From: Hydrogenophaga sp.
GTDB lineage: Bacteria > Pseudomonadota > Gammaproteobacteria > Burkholderiales > Burkholderiaceae_C
Length of the DNA: 41,464 nucleotides
Direction: 5' to 3'
NCBI RefSeq assembly: GCF_030656115.1
Contig: NZ_JAUSOO010000153.1
Location: 1 to 41,464 of the forward strand
Numbering within the stretch: the first letter of the stretch is position 1; the number at the start of each line of letters is the position of its first letter. The notes beneath the pieces are model-generated. The model was not told the origin of the DNA and made no database searches. It worked only from the letters and a program-made list of their open reading frames with translations. Positions 25,001-32,411 of this stretch are shown here, piece by piece. The position numbers and the translations under genes are program-made.

Positions 25001-25841
25001 AAAACAGCAGATCGTGGAGCAAAGTCTCCGAGACCTGGTTTTGCCCTTGGGCAAAAGACGCGAACTGCAGCAAAATGCGCGAAGCAGCACGCTTGACATA
25101 CACATCGTCAGGCAGGAGTTGGTGTGCAACAGCTTCAAAATAAGCTGCCGTGACACGCCAGAACGTTTTTCTGCGAGCGTCGGCAGCACCAGCAGACAAA
25201 CCCGCGCTGAATTTTGCCAACTGCTGCGCCCCGGCCGGGCTGTTCGTTTTGACAACCAACAAGACGAGCCGGTCAAACAACGATCGCATAGGGGCGTCGC
25301 AGTTCAAGGGTTGAATACCGGCAGGCGCTGCCACCTCAATGCCGCGTTGATCAAAAGACCACAAATCAGCCGGATGTATCCGCTCAGCTGCGGCCAACTC
25401 CTGGACTTCACGGTATTGGACGAACAAAGCCACCGGGTGTACAGGCTTGTTGTTGAGAACCGCTTCCAAATACTCAATGAGCGCGAAACTGGCTCGCTCA
25501 ACCCTATTGGCTGCATCTTCGTCGCACACCAGCGGACGCCGTACAAAGCGCTGCACGGCGGCTTCCATGGAACGCAATACCTGAGCTGGAGCCGCAAGCC
25601 CGACCATTTCAAGAGCACCAACAGCTTGGTGCAACTGCTGACGCGCTACACGCAACGAACTGGGATCCACCGCCTCCAGATCGTTGTTGCGAGATTTTTC
25701 TGACTCACGGACGAAACGCTTGATCGCTTTGTTGGCAGCATCCAGCGATTTCCGTAACTCGTCAAACACCCAGGCCAGCGGACCGAGGTCGGCGATCGGA
25801 GCGTCCGTCTGCGAACTGTCGGTTCGTGTGGTGTCCAGCAT
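19053..25841 (-). CDS. chpA: Giant hybrid chemosensory histidine kinase ChpA/PilL
   Basis: This cytoplasmic CheA-type hybrid kinase of 2262 residues controls type IV pilus function. Domains in order: degenerate Hpt-like helices in the N-terminal 550 residues (LHQAVGALEMVG, HVAVSQLAQMRGVL, without the normal HxxKG site); a true Hpt with FHTLKGSSRMVG near 729; a long acidic linker; an Hpt with HSLAGSS near 1307; a third with HTLKGSAR near 1521; the dimer helices (about 1650-1700); the ATPase with N-box LLRNSVVHGIE, DDGAGL and GRGIGMDVV (about 1840-1935); a CheW-like domain; and a receiver with VLVVDDS, SDIEMPRMDG and GKPYPED (about 2140-2262). It has fewer phosphotransfer sites than Pseudomonas ChpA. 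The linker contains a tandem duplication (see the repeat feature). It follows pilJ by 30 bases and ends the operon. Confidence 0.95.
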   Translation of the reverse strand: MLDTTRTDSSQTDAPIADLGPLAWVFDELRKSLDAANKAIKRFVRESEKSRNNDLEAVDPSSLRVARQQLHQAVGALEMVGLAAPAQVLRSMEAAVQRFVRRPLVCDEDAANRVERASFALIEYLEAVLNNKPVHPVALFVQYREVQELAAAERIHPADLWSFDQRGIEVAAPAGIQPLNCDAPMRSLFDRLVLLVVKTNSPAGAQQLAKFSAGLSAGAADARRKTFWRVTAAYFEAVAHQLLPDDVYVKRAASRILLQFASFAQGQNQVSETLLHDLLFFCSQARGGTLENTPHLMAVRKAYGLEAAEPVDYQLASLGRYDPAILAQARKRINAAKETWSLYSGGDASRARQVVDQFGLIGDSLLKLHPASTVLAQALLKAADQAAHDPAGVRPELAMEVATTTLYLEAAFEDFDPSDAEMTERTQALAARLELVRAGAAAQPLDPWMEQLYRRVSDRQTMGSVVGELKVSLGEAEKSLDQFFRAPNEKGCLHVAVSQLAQMRGVLSVLGLDQAVQTVVRMRATVDQMLDTDVDKDQAREAGTFQQLGNNLSALSFLVDMLNYQPLLAKKLFVFDQDKGELLPLMGRNLAPEAIQASAPQDGEGIFASMPDAAEGLPEAFGLSDRSQSLDHEASQPDVDFVVSGSDQTVVPDDAVETASVPTDLSQAESPVSVPAANAQASEDNEEDELLDIFLEEAREVVGNGLEALRLLKMQPANLEELTTLRRAFHTLKGSSRMVGLTEFGEAAWAMEQLVNAALAEQRAVHSHMLSLSGDAMVALSRWVEDIASHTDGGWHAQPFRTSAEAWRNHAQYLPLDLQTSAQEGQAERPVVGSSPTVSAAVVVLAPAQPLPEADALGDSVPLPENLEDGSAKNPAKDDAVSEQGAVELQRPTEAEPPLLHMREEPTEQAPIQVGVEAAELSETPVEFADMPLFGDVGHERADLFVVEAADSVHGQQAFEEINFGSLEALSSSQPATGHEEAAFEAAEGERPTALVDEPVSALSLVWDGLSLDLDEDRSLVSDTQSDPERTSDSIDFDLDDDALRLNTLSELVLDGGTRVGAGEPGQDVDGLISDLSAPVVSSAPDDTEHLEPPVSPTDERPTALVDEPASALSLVWDGLSLDLDEDRSLVSDTQSDPERTSDSIDFDLDADALRLNTLSEMVLDGGTRVGADEPGQDVDGLMSELSAPVVSSSPDDTEHLEPPVSPTDEVFAPHVLLETGAAVEAFSEIQETEETEALGAVELAGSFQDEVPDEQTRVIGSLHIGIKLYNVYLNEADEWSRRLDTEMAEWALERHMPVPAHAEALAHSLAGSSATVGFQSLSDIARALEHALESVSLRQQAGWAATPEQAELFVLVSEDIRRLLHQFAAGFLNEPKPELLEALYRVVHEPVPDELPQETFELADDSVAQDADIEASMPWDAAPTVATQAPEVLAETMPLDVPAVLPTVETAGLSELLPRMTGLVQDIDDDIDVLDTIDADLFPIFADEAHELLPQLGAALRQWVARPDNGSARSEVLRHLHTLKGSARLSGALRLGEMVHRMETTAERLGSDVQRSADLEPLEASFDAISARFELLNRTDLGALNVIQQAPEQVPADAMSPPLLEQVNVSTLATMASTAPTLVSGKGLTGLSLSRLPTPIQARAGAAVRVRSELLDRLVNQIGEVMTTRSRMESELVTLRGSLKDLTGNLDRLRQQLRDIELQAETQMQSRLAQARDVEHSFDPLEFDRFTRVQELTRMMAESVNDVATVQRNLQRAVESTEDGLVAQARQTRELQRDLLRTRMVEFEGISERLYRVVRQASKETGKQVRLDITGGQIEMDRGVLDRVTAAFEHLLRNSVVHGIEAPEVRLAAGKAAEGHITIALVQELNDVSVVFRDDGAGLNLPLLREKAIAQGYVLPGTHISDEAAAQLVFAAGLSTVREVSELAGRGIGMDVVRNDVLALGGRIETSTQPGQSTTFKLVLPLTTAVTQVVMLRAGALTLGVPSNLVELVRRVTSDELAQAYAKGFLMVGTEEVPFYWGGALLLSSAQSTQAQGRTLPVVIFRSAAQRVAMHVDEVLGNQEVVVKNLGPQLSRLPGLAGMSVLASGAVALIYNPVALATVYGTQVREWLGRQQRQAPQVSGDAQTPMDMVPNAVPLVLVVDDSITVRRVTQRLLQREGYRVSLAADGLQALERLQQERPNVVLSDIEMPRMDGFDLVRNIRSDPRLTDLPVIMITSRIADKHREHARELGVDHYLGKPYPEDELLALIAHYTKIAAEV
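22213..22872 (-). repeat. Two 330-base in-frame tandem repeats inside chpA
   Basis: Two copies (22213-22542 and 22543-22872) line up without gaps at a spacing of exactly 330 bases. I count 13 differences across the roughly 320 bases compared, about 96% identity. They encode two 110-residue copies (about residues 990-1210) of an acidic, Ser/Asp/Glu-rich linker that includes LVWDGLSLDLDEDRSLVSD and LRLNTLSE. The length is a multiple of three, so the frame is kept. The near identity, including synonymous sites, points to a recent duplication or to ongoing gene conversion. Confidence 0.95.
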
Positions 25842-25871
25842 GTTGGTGTGAAGTTGGGGCTCGAAAGTAAG

Positions 25872-28121
25872 TTAGGCGATCTTGAACCGTGCCACCGACT
25901 GGCGCAGATCCTCAGCCATGATGGACAGCTCGCGCACCTGCTGGGCCGTGGAGCGTGTACCCTCTCCGGTCTGTTCGGTTACAGCAAAAATGTGCTGAAT
26001 GTTGCCTGCCACTTCGTTGGCAGAATCGGCTTCGCGGGAAGTGGAGTTAGAGATCTGCTCAATCAGATCAGCCAGCCGGCGTGACACACGGTCAATTTCA
26101 GACAGTGCGGTACCGGCGTTGTCCGACAGCTTGGCTCCCTCGACCACACCTTGTGTGGAGCGCTCCATAGCGGCCACAGCGTCTTGCGTATCGGTCTGAA
26201 TCGCCTTCACCAGGGCAGCAATCTGACGGGTCGCGTCTGCGGATCGTTCAGCCAGTCGCTGCACCTCCTCAGCCACCACAGAGAAACCGCGCCCTGCTTC
26301 TCCTGCAGAGGCCGCCTGAATAGCAGCGTTGAGTGCCAATACGTTGGTCTGTTCGGTAATGTCAGAAATCAGCTCGGTAATTTCACCGATCTCCTGCGAC
26401 GACTCACCCAGCCGCTTGATGCGCTTGGACGTTTCCTGAATCTGGTCGCGGATGGCATTCATACCACCAATGGCATCCTGCACCGCCTGCAGACCCGACT
26501 CGGCAGCCTGCAGAGAGACGCGAGCCACAGCAGCCGACTCTTGCGCCTGGCCAGACACTTGGTTGATTCGCTGCGCCATATCCACCACCGACTGACCAGT
26601 TTCGCGAATTTCGCGCAGCTGCTCGTTCGAAGCGGCCAACAGTTCGGTGGAGGTACTTTCCACCGCCGACGTGGTTTGCGCCACCCGTGTGGCCGTGGCC
26701 TGTACGTTGCCCACCAGCGAGCGCAACTCTTCCACCGTGTAGTTCACCGAGTCGGCAATGGCACCGGTGATGTCTTCGGTCACCGTAGCTTCTTGCGTCA
26801 GATCACCCTCGGCCACCGTTTGCAATTCGTTCATCAATCGCAAAATAGCCGCTTGGTTGGCATCATTGACTCGCTTGGCATCTTGTTCCAGCGACACGGC
26901 TGCTACACGCTGCGCTTCCGCCACGCCTTGGCGCTGGCGACTGTCCAGCAGCTGCACATAAGCCAGGCCCGCACCGCAAGACAACGCAAACAAAGCAGAC
27001 AACAACAGCGCAGCAAGTGCACCGCCACCCAGACCGGAGCGCGAGGACAAATCGGTTTGCAAGGTTTGCAAGCCCAGACGCAGAGGTTCGCTGTCAGCAA
27101 TGATGCTGGCCTGCGCCTCACGCGCCGAAACCAATCCCTGCAAGTTACCCAAAATAGCACCGGCTTCAGTTCGGGTTTCTTCATACAGTTTCAGCAGTGC
27201 GTCCAGACGCTCCCGAATCTGGTCATCGTCGGCAGGGGTCAAGCGCAACTCTTCACTGCCGTTAAGCAAACCTTCGGTAATTTCTTTGAAGGTGTTCAAA
27301 TCTTTTCCAAGCAGAAATACCGCCTCGGGGCTCACGCCCTCCATGGTCAAGAACTCGTTGGCAGACTTGCCGATGCGCTGCGTCAACATCACCAACTGCC
27401 CCGATGCAGAAATTTCAGCAGCTGGCGCGTTTTTTTGGAGTTTGAGCGATGAAATGGTTTCAGCGATTTCCAGCAAGTCTGATGACTGTCGGTTGATCGT
27501 ACGCAGCGCATTGCCCACCTGGGTCAGGATGGCTTGCTGGCTCAGCACCGCTGCCGCATTGCGTTCAGCGGCCTCCATTTTGGGCAGCAGCGTGTTCAGT
27601 TGCTCGCTGTATTGCTGGCCCAACGCGTCAATGGACAACTCAGCGTCGCCATCTTTAAGACCACGCAGGTTGCGCGCCAACACGTCAGAACTCTCACGCA
27701 CTTCAGGAAATGCCGAAGGGCTGCCAATCAACGCTTGCGAAACGCTCTTGGCCAACCGCTGCGACTGCATCAGGGCCTGACCGCTGCTGGCCACTTGTTG
27801 ACTGATTTTTTCTGTCTGGCTCAACGCAAAAAACGTTACGCCGCCGAGCACAATCAAGCCAAAAGCCAGCAAGGTGGCCAGCGTTCGTTGGTGCTGCTCA
27901 GCCGGCTTGCGACCCAGCAGCGGCACAGCCACCAAATCTGTCTGGACAGGAAAATCTTCATCATCGGCCATGCGACTTGCAGCAAAGTCGTCGTCGGATA
28001 GATTCGGCGCCAGCCGCACAGTGGCAAGGCTTGCCACCTCCTGATCGGTGGTGCCGCTCAGATCGGGTTCGTTCCCGGTTTTTTTCTTGAACAGTTCCTG
28101 GATTCGATCAAGCATGGCCAT
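25872..28121 (-). CDS. pilJ: Twitching-motility methyl-accepting chemotaxis protein PilJ
   Basis: The receptor has 749 residues. The ATG at 28121 follows a GGAAGG ribosome-binding site. A charged cytoplasmic N-terminal tail of about 78 residues precedes the first membrane helix (80-102, [17 protein letters not shown]). The periplasmic part holds two PilJ-type four-helix modules ([19 protein letters not shown] and [19 protein letters not shown] are repeats of one motif). The second membrane helix is at about 367-389, then HAMP, then the signalling domain with the hairpin tip [26 protein letters not shown] sequence, whose residues fit kinase coupling. In Pseudomonas PilJ senses pilus and surface signals and drives ChpA. 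It lies 63 bases after pilI. The N-terminal tail is longer than in many PilJ proteins. Confidence 0.95.
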   Translation of the reverse strand: MAMLDRIQELFKKKTGNEPDLSGTTDQEVASLATVRLAPNLSDDDFAASRMADDEDFPVQTDLVAVPLLGRKPAEQHQRTLATLLAFGLIVLGGVTFFALSQTEKISQQVASSGQALMQSQRLAKSVSQALIGSPSAFPEVRESSDVLARNLRGLKDGDAELSIDALGQQYSEQLNTLLPKMEAAERNAAAVLSQQAILTQVGNALRTINRQSSDLLEIAETISSLKLQKNAPAAEISASGQLVMLTQRIGKSANEFLTMEGVSPEAVFLLGKDLNTFKEITEGLLNGSEELRLTPADDDQIRERLDALLKLYEETRTEAGAILGNLQGLVSAREAQASIIADSEPLRLGLQTLQTDLSSRSGLGGGALAALLLSALFALSCGAGLAYVQLLDSRQRQGVAEAQRVAAVSLEQDAKRVNDANQAAILRLMNELQTVAEGDLTQEATVTEDITGAIADSVNYTVEELRSLVGNVQATATRVAQTTSAVESTSTELLAASNEQLREIRETGQSVVDMAQRINQVSGQAQESAAVARVSLQAAESGLQAVQDAIGGMNAIRDQIQETSKRIKRLGESSQEIGEITELISDITEQTNVLALNAAIQAASAGEAGRGFSVVAEEVQRLAERSADATRQIAALVKAIQTDTQDAVAAMERSTQGVVEGAKLSDNAGTALSEIDRVSRRLADLIEQISNSTSREADSANEVAGNIQHIFAVTEQTGEGTRSTAQQVRELSIMAEDLRQSVARFKIA

Positions 28122-28184
28122 GAATAAACCTTCCAACAGAAAACAAAATACGTATCACCGGCATCAATCGACAGCTTTCAACCG

Positions 28185-28718
28185 TCATGCAGCGATGGCG
28201 AGGAATTCGGGTTTGGCCGCAAGTATCTGAAGATCAAGCTCCTGCCAAGGCAGGCCTTGGTGGTCTATCAGACGGCGGGTGAAGTAAGCGGGAGCACCTG
28301 CGGGGGTATCACCCAACTCGTGGAACATAGCGGGATTGCGCAAACCCTGCAAACGGTCGATCCATAAAACAGCATTAACCCCCAAGGCTGCATGCAAGCT
28401 GATCAAGCGTGACTCGGACGTGATACGTTCAGCAGAATGAGGCCACTCTGACGAAGGATCAATCAGTTGTCCAAGATCGATCACGCCATAGAGTCCCCCA
28501 CGAAGGCTGGCTACGCCGGCATACCAAGGCTTGGTGAAAGGCACAACTTGCACCGAAGTCCAAGGGAAAATCTCACCAGATTGAACCAGAGGGAACAGGT
28601 AGCGCTGGCCCCGGGCTTCTACGGCCAACCACGATGCGGTAGCGGCTTCAGATTTGGCAGCGGTCAGACGTTGAGCCAGTCGTTCCTGCAAATCCCTAAG
28701 TGACTGTCGGTAGGCCAT
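28185..28718 (-). CDS. pilI: CheW-like coupling protein PilI
   Basis: The protein has 177 residues and a single CheW domain: ASWLAVEARGQRYLFPLVQSGEI, then VPFTKPWYAGVASLRGGLYGVIDL, then LISLHAALGVNAVLWIDRL. It would link the receptor PilJ to the kinase ChpA in the cytoplasm. The ATG at 28718 lies 39 bases after the pilH stop and the gene is 63 bases before pilJ. Order and size agree with PilI of other beta- and gammaproteobacteria. Confidence 0.93.
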   Translation of the reverse strand: MAYRQSLRDLQERLAQRLTAAKSEAATASWLAVEARGQRYLFPLVQSGEIFPWTSVQVVPFTKPWYAGVASLRGGLYGVIDLGQLIDPSSEWPHSAERITSESRLISLHAALGVNAVLWIDRLQGLRNPAMFHELGDTPAGAPAYFTRRLIDHQGLPWQELDLQILAAKPEFLAIAA

Positions 28719-28757
28719 ATGGGTGTTTATCAGGTCACGCGAAAGGTACGGCTTCGC

Positions 28758-29123
28758 TCAACCCAGCGCCCGCATTTTGGACAACAGCTCTTCAGCATTT
28801 ACAGGTTTCGTGACATAGTCGCGCGCACCTTGCCGCATACCCCAGACGCGATCGGTTTCCTGATTTTTACTGGTACACATGATGATGGGAATGTCCGAAT
28901 ACTGAGGATCGCGGGTGATCGCTCGGGTCAGCTGAAAACCATTCTGACCGGGCAACACAACGTCCATCAAAATAAGCTCCGGCTTTTCCTCTCCTAGCCG
29001 ACGAAAGGCCTCTTCCGCATTCTCGGCGGTGCGCACGCTGTATCCATTTTTAACCAACAAGTCCGACAAAACCATCAACTCGGTTTTCGAATCGTCCACG
29101 ATCAACACTTTCTGGATAGACAT
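28758..29123 (-). CDS. pilH: Response regulator PilH
   Basis: This single-domain receiver has 121 residues. The ATG at 29123 shares one base with the pilG stop (TGATG), giving tight coupling; a TTG one codon earlier is possible. The phosphorylation site is Asp54 in LILMDVVLPGQNG, with the acidic pair in VLIVDDSKTE and the conserved Lys in DYVTKPVNAEE. In Pseudomonas PilH and PilG receive phosphate from ChpA and act on pilus retraction and extension respectively; PilH may also act as a phosphate sink. It has no output domain. Confidence 0.93.
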   Translation of the reverse strand: MSIQKVLIVDDSKTELMVLSDLLVKNGYSVRTAENAEEAFRRLGEEKPELILMDVVLPGQNGFQLTRAITRDPQYSDIPIIMCTSKNQETDRVWGMRQGARDYVTKPVNAEELLSKMRALG

Positions 29124-29518
29124 CAAACAGCTCCGGTGTAATTAGCGCCAAACTGCTGCACCGCTTGCAACAACTGGTCTTTGGTAAAGGGTTTGGTGAG
29201 GTATTCCTGTGAGCCGACCATGCGACCACGCGCCTTGTCGAATACCCCATCTTTGGACGAGAGCATGACCACAGGAATATTGGAAAAACGAATGTTACGT
29301 TTGATGATGGCACAGGTCTGATAACCATCCAGACGCGGCATAAGTATGTCGCAGAAAACCAGATCAGGCTGGTAGTCATTGATCTTGGACAAAGCATCAA
29401 AGCCGTCGTCGGCCAACAGCACCTCGTGCCCACCCTGCTTGAGAAAAATCTCGGCGCTTCGGCGGATGGTATTGCTGTCATCAACCACCAAAACTTTCAG
29501 TGCAGGTGTCGTGCTCAC
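29123..29518 (-). CDS. pilG: Response regulator PilG
   Basis: This single-domain receiver has 131 residues. The motifs are VLVVDDSNTIRR, phospho-acceptor Asp57 in FCDILMPRLDG, VVMLSSKDG and Lys109 in YLTKPFTKD. The N-terminal DDSNTIRRSAEIFLKQGG is highly typical of PilG. It is the first dedicated pil-chp gene, 102 bases after the rubredoxin stop, and its stop overlaps the pilH start by one base. It is a CheY-like output of the ChpA kinase that promotes pilus extension and cAMP signalling in Pseudomonas; only the family role is known here. Confidence 0.94.
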   Translation of the reverse strand: MSTTPALKVLVVDDSNTIRRSAEIFLKQGGHEVLLADDGFDALSKINDYQPDLVFCDILMPRLDGYQTCAIIKRNIRFSNIPVVMLSSKDGVFDKARGRMVGSQEYLTKPFTKDQLLQAVQQFGANYTGAV

Positions 29519-29620
29519 AGTGGGATCGCTCCAGAAAACAGGTCAGAACAGGGGCCGCTTAACGGGCAGTAGACCCGATACCCGAACCACGAAGACTCAC
29601 CACGGCATGGCGAATTAGCG

Positions 29621-29794
29621 TCAGATTTGTACCATTTCGAAATCTTCTTTGCGTGCACCGCACTCAGGGCATGTCCAGTTCATGGGCACCTGTGCCCACG
29701 GTGTTCCAGGCGCCACGCCATGCTCGGGATCGCCTGCAGCTTCGTCATAGATCCAACCACAGATCAGGCACATCCAAGTCTTGGTTTCAGTCAT
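29621..29794 (-). CDS. rubA: Rubredoxin
   Basis: This small iron-sulfur electron carrier has 57 residues. Two metal-binding pairs are intact: CLIC (Cys9, Cys12) and CPEC (Cys42, Cys45), with the usual WIYDEAAGDPEHGVAPGT between them and FEMVQI at the end. The ATG at 29794 gives normal length; ATGs further upstream are possible but would add an unusual tail. Rubredoxin next to pilG is a conserved arrangement in Burkholderiales and Pseudomonas, although its electron partner is not known in this context. It is divergent from the thiD-like gene. A TTGCAT-17-TATAAC promoter-like pair lies right against the ATG (see rejected items). Confidence 0.93.
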   Translation of the reverse strand: MTETKTWMCLICGWIYDEAAGDPEHGVAPGTPWAQVPMNWTCPECGARKEDFEMVQI

Positions 29795-29957
29795 GGTTAT
29801 AAGGGGCATTGTCATAGAATGCAATCATTGTATCGATCCCTACGAACCATCCGCAGGCCGCTTACAAGTCATTCTTGACCGGCCATCCGCTGGTTTTTTT
29901 CGTATGCACGCAAAGGCCCTTCAGGAACCTACCCGCGCTGCGCTTCACACAGCCCCC

Positions 29958-30893
29958 ATGCCCGATACCCCTGAATCCCTTTCGCCGACCCCGGCCGGTG
30001 TGCCCAGCGAAACCAGCCTACCCTGCGTGATGGTGTTCAATGCCAACGACTCCAGTGGTGCAGGAGGTCTCAGCGCCGACATTACCGCCATGTCCAGCGC
30101 ATCGGCCCATGTACTGTCGGTGGTGACGGGCGCTTACATCCGCGACACCACTGAGATTCACGACCACGTGACTTTCGATGAAGAGGCCGTGGGTGACCAG
30201 GCACGCTGTGCGCTGGAAGACATGCCCGTACAAGCCTTCAAAGTAGGCTTTGTGGGCAGCCCGGAAAACCTCAGCGTCATTGCCGAGATCACCTCCGACT
30301 ACGCCGACGTGCCTGTGGTGACCTATATGCCCGACCTGTCGTGGTGGGACGAACTCGCCATTGAAACCTACCTCGATGCCTGCGCCGAACTGCTGCTGCC
30401 CCAGACCACCGTGCTGGTGGGCAACCACAGCACGCTGTGCCGCTGGCTGTTACCCGAATGGGAAGGCGACCGCGCACCGAGCCCGCGCGAGATTGCACGC
30501 GCTGCTGCAAACCATGGCGTACCCTATACCCTGGTCACCGGATTCAACGCCGCCGACCTTTACCTTGAGAGCCATCTGGCTTCGCCCGAAACGGTGCTAG
30601 CCACCGCCCGTTACGAGCGTTTTGAGGCCACATTTGCCGGGGCTGGAGACACATTGTCTGCAGCCTTGTGCGCGCTCATTGCTGGCGGCGCCGACCTGCA
30701 ATCGGCTTGTGCCGAAGCCCTGACCTATCTGGACCAGTGTCTGGATGCCGGGTTTCAACCCGGCATGGGCCATGCTGTTCCAGACCGTCTGTTCTGGGCC
30801 CACGAAGATGAAATCGATAATGGCGATGTGGCGTCTCCATCCGAAACCGCACTGGATGCGAATGACTTTCCGTTGGACACCACCAGACACTGA
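29958..30893 (+). CDS. thiD: ThiD-like hydroxymethylpyrimidine (phosphate) kinase
   Basis: This ribokinase-fold protein has 311 residues counted from the ATG at 29958; an ATG at 29904 in the same frame is an alternative, and neither has a clear ribosome-binding site. ThiD phosphorylates the pyrimidine part of thiamine twice. Supporting motifs are NANDSSGAGGLSADITAMSS near the start and GAGDTLSAALCAL with the catalytic Asp231. The middle is divergent: the usual KxGML is KVGFVG and the canonical DPVMV segment is replaced by VTYMPDLSWWDEL. There is also a tail of about 50 residues after the fold. It is followed by hemL on the same strand after 155 bases. The kinase fold is certain; the exact substrate is likely but not proven. 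Confidence 0.82.
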   Translation: MPDTPESLSPTPAGVPSETSLPCVMVFNANDSSGAGGLSADITAMSSASAHVLSVVTGAYIRDTTEIHDHVTFDEEAVGDQARCALEDMPVQAFKVGFVGSPENLSVIAEITSDYADVPVVTYMPDLSWWDELAIETYLDACAELLLPQTTVLVGNHSTLCRWLLPEWEGDRAPSPREIARAAANHGVPYTLVTGFNAADLYLESHLASPETVLATARYERFEATFAGAGDTLSAALCALIAGGADLQSACAEALTYLDQCLDAGFQPGMGHAVPDRLFWAHEDEIDNGDVASPSETALDANDFPLDTTRH

Positions 30894-31048
30894 GGGGATA
30901 GAAATGGAAGGGGATCCGCCATGCCCACTTTGACACCCCCTTGAAACCCTTACTGGCGACCTTGGCCAAGCGAGCCCCCCCCAAGCGGATACGTCCTACC
31001 CTGGCAATGCCCAGTATCCCAAGCCCCACGATTTGACGAGAACCGACC

Positions 31049-32350
31049 ATGACCGATCGCAACCAAGACTTGTTTGAACGCGCCAAAGCCCTGATCCCGG
31101 GTGGCGTGAACTCCCCTGTGCGCGCCTTCAAGGCCGTGGGAGGCACGCCGCGTTTCGTGCAGCGCGCGCAAGGCGCCTACTTTTGGGACGCCAATGGCCA
31201 GAAATACATCGACTACATCGGCTCCTGGGGCCCGATGATTCTGGGCCACGGCCACCCGGCGGTGGTGGAAGCGGTACAAAAGGCCGTGCTGGAAGGCTTT
31301 TCCTACGGTGCGCCGACCGAGCGCGAGGTGGAACTGGCCGAAGAAATCATCAAGCTGGTGCCGTCCATCGACATGGTGCGCTTGGTCAGCTCGGGCACCG
31401 AAGCCGGGATGAGCACGATCCGCCTGGCGCGCGGCGCCACCGGGCGCAAGAAAATCATCAAATTTGAAGGCTGCTACCACGGCCATGCCGACGCCTTGCT
31501 GGTGAAAGCCGGTTCGGGTCTGGCCACGTTTGGCAACCCCACCAGCGCCGGTGTGCCACCCGAGGTGGTGCAGCACACCATCGTGCTCGAATACAACAAC
31601 GTCGAGCAACTCGAAGCGGCCTTCGGTGAGCACGGCCCCGATGTGGCCTGCCTGATGATTGAGCCGATTGCCGGCAACATGAACTTCGTTCGAGCGAGCG
31701 TGCCATTCATGAAGCGCTGCCGAGAGCTGTGCACGCAACACGGCGCGCTGCTGGCGTTTGACGAGGTGATGACGGGCTTCCGTGTTGCACTCGGCGGCGC
31801 GCAAAGCGTGTACGCCCAGCTCATCCCCGGCTTCGAACCCGACATGACGGTGATGGGCAAAGTCATTGGCGGTGGCATGCCGTTGGCGGCCTTTGGCGCC
31901 AAGCGCGCGGTGATGGAACAGCTGGCTCCGCTGGGCGGCGTGTACCAGGCCGGCACGCTGAGCGGCAACCCGGTGGCCACGGCCTGTGGCTTGGCAACGC
32001 TGAAAGAAATCCAGAAACCCGGCTTTTTTGATGCGCTGTCGGCCACCACGCAGTCGCTGGTAAGCGGTCTGACCGCCGCAGCCACCGCAGAGGGCGTGAC
32101 ACTGTGCGGCGACAGCCAGGGCGGCATGTTCGGTTTCTTCCTGTTCGATCAACTGCCGCAGAACTACGCCAAGGTCATGACCACCGACGGCCCGCGTTTC
32201 AACACCCTGTTCCATGGCCTGCTGGACCGCGGCGTGTACATCGCCCCGGCGCTGTACGAAGCCGGGTTCGTGAGCGCAGCGCACACGGCGCAGGACATTG
32301 CGGACACCGTGTCAGCAGCCCGCGACGTGTTCAAGCTGCTGGCCAAATAG
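31049..32350 (+). CDS. hemL: Glutamate-1-semialdehyde 2,1-aminomutase
   Basis: This PLP-dependent enzyme of 433 residues makes 5-aminolevulinate in the C5 pathway of heme synthesis. The start is [20 protein letters not shown], followed by the signature NSPVRAF. The pyridoxal lysine is Lys271 in [16 protein letters not shown], and [12 protein letters not shown] supplies the conserved aspartate. Length is normal. Its presence shows the organism uses glutamyl-tRNA rather than the glycine (HemA/ALAS) route, although most betaproteobacteria do so. It lies in the same direction as thiD and converges on purH with a perfect hairpin between them. Confidence 0.97.
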   Translation: MTDRNQDLFERAKALIPGGVNSPVRAFKAVGGTPRFVQRAQGAYFWDANGQKYIDYIGSWGPMILGHGHPAVVEAVQKAVLEGFSYGAPTEREVELAEEIIKLVPSIDMVRLVSSGTEAGMSTIRLARGATGRKKIIKFEGCYHGHADALLVKAGSGLATFGNPTSAGVPPEVVQHTIVLEYNNVEQLEAAFGEHGPDVACLMIEPIAGNMNFVRASVPFMKRCRELCTQHGALLAFDEVMTGFRVALGGAQSVYAQLIPGFEPDMTVMGKVIGGGMPLAAFGAKRAVMEQLAPLGGVYQAGTLSGNPVATACGLATLKEIQKPGFFDALSATTQSLVSGLTAAATAEGVTLCGDSQGGMFGFFLFDQLPQNYAKVMTTDGPRFNTLFHGLLDRGVYIAPALYEAGFVSAAHTAQDIADTVSAARDVFKLLAK

Positions 32351-32362
32351 GCTGTGGGGTTG

Positions 32363-32381
32363 CTCCCTCTGGTAGAGGGAG
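32363..32381. terminator. Hairpin between convergent hemL and purH
   Basis: CTCCCTCT-GGT-AGAGGGAG is a perfect eight-pair stem with a three-base loop, 12 bases after the hemL stop and 30 bases beyond the purH stop. On the plus strand it is followed by a weak ACTTTT. It probably ends transcription from one or both sides. Confidence 0.55.
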
Positions 32382-32411
32382 TCAGACACTTTTCGGGAAG
32401 CGTCCGATGGT

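Noticed and set aside
19053..25841. Possibility that the huge frame is several fused genes or a frameshift artefact
   Set aside because: Domain order matches ChpA/PilL hybrid kinases from other bacteria and the frame is continuous without internal restart signals.
29794..29824. TTGCAT-17-TATAAC promoter-like pair before the rubredoxin gene
   Set aside because: The spacing and hexamers are good, but the transcript would start at or inside the start codon, requiring a leaderless message. It could be chance in an AT-rich stretch.
30930..30956. TTGACA hexamer upstream of hemL as a promoter
   Set aside because: The -35 box is perfect, but no acceptable -10 box lies at 16-18 bases.
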